A DNA stretch of 34,405 nt from assembly GCA_003507655.1 (NCBI GenBank), contig DNUZ01000009.1, positions 1 to 34,405 on the forward strand. Reading direction: 5' to 3'. Shown here in pieces: positions 34,393 to 34,405 of the stretch. A program made the translations under genes and the position numbers. Within the stretch, counting starts at the first letter, position 1, and each line of letters begins with the position of its first letter. A model generated the notes under the pieces. The model ran no database searches, had not been told where the DNA came from, and saw only the letters and a list, made by a program, of their open reading frames with translations. This DNA is from Lachnospiraceae bacterium (lineage in GTDB: Bacteria > Bacillota > Clostridia > Lachnospirales > Lachnospiraceae).

Positions 34393-34405
34393 TCAACATG
34401 CTTGC

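Overview
This window looks like chromosomal DNA from a Gram-positive, low-GC, anaerobic gut-type Firmicute, most likely family Lachnospiraceae (Roseburia/Agathobacter-like). The evidence is the strong AGGAGG ribosome sites, the AT-rich sigma-A promoters, the GerA/GerB/GerC and SpoIIR spore genes, a sigma-D type flagellar promoter, and several small families that I associate with Lachnospiraceae (DUF4474, DUF5721 and DUF4230-type proteins). The genus is inference from protein character; no rRNA gene lies in the window. Most genes are on the minus strand. I see no phage, insertion sequence with a transposase, CRISPR array, tRNA or rRNA. Layout, left to right. 1-160: a tandem pair of strong leftward promoters with A-rich upstream tracts that leaves the window, as expected for an rRNA or tRNA operon. 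158-3410: radA-deoC-BMP lipoprotein, read leftward (DNA repair, deoxynucleoside catabolism, putative nucleoside-binding lipoprotein). 3470-3883: a small unknown protein with its own promoter. 3990-7647: a signal-peptide/acidic-tail membrane protein followed by clpC, under a strong TTGACA/TATAAT promoter. 7649-8363: three small genes (33-aa protein, HAD-like phosphatase, two-helix membrane protein). 8526-12111: purM-purN-purD plus a HAD phosphatase, bounded by two terminators. 12310-12903: an acidic coiled-coil protein. 13094-15711: a lipoprotein resembling an extracytoplasmic trigger factor (FKBP domain plus trigger-factor C-domain) with asnS behind it. 15884-16315: a single-pass membrane protein on the plus strand, facing murI-DUF1934-galU across a perfect bidirectional terminator. 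18662-23086: the ger germination operon (GerA, GerB, GerC) with spoIIR directly behind it. 23219-24832: ispE and an FCD-type GntR regulator, with palindromes in the promoter. 24855-24960: copy 1 of a dispersed inverted-repeat element. 25076-25817: an unknown protein with a near-consensus sigma-D promoter. 25868-26704: endonuclease IV. 26803-28523 (plus): DUF4474-like protein and a metallophosphoesterase. 28527-30590: DegV and two DUF4230-like proteins. 30747-33197: an M18 aminopeptidase and a transglutaminase-like lipoprotein. 33291-33379: copy 2 of the dispersed element, placed in a divergent promoter region. 33474-34237 (plus): a DUF5721-like protein and a cold-shock protein. The right edge carries two near-repeats with TGATATAAT and GAGCG(A/C)A(A/G)(C/G)(C/T)-type motifs. 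Most of the window is ordinary core metabolism, envelope and sporulation genes. The least explained items are the repeated inverted-repeat element with outward TTGACA motifs, the sigma-D-driven unknown protein, the surface trigger-factor-like lipoprotein, and the acidic membrane protein coupled to clpC.
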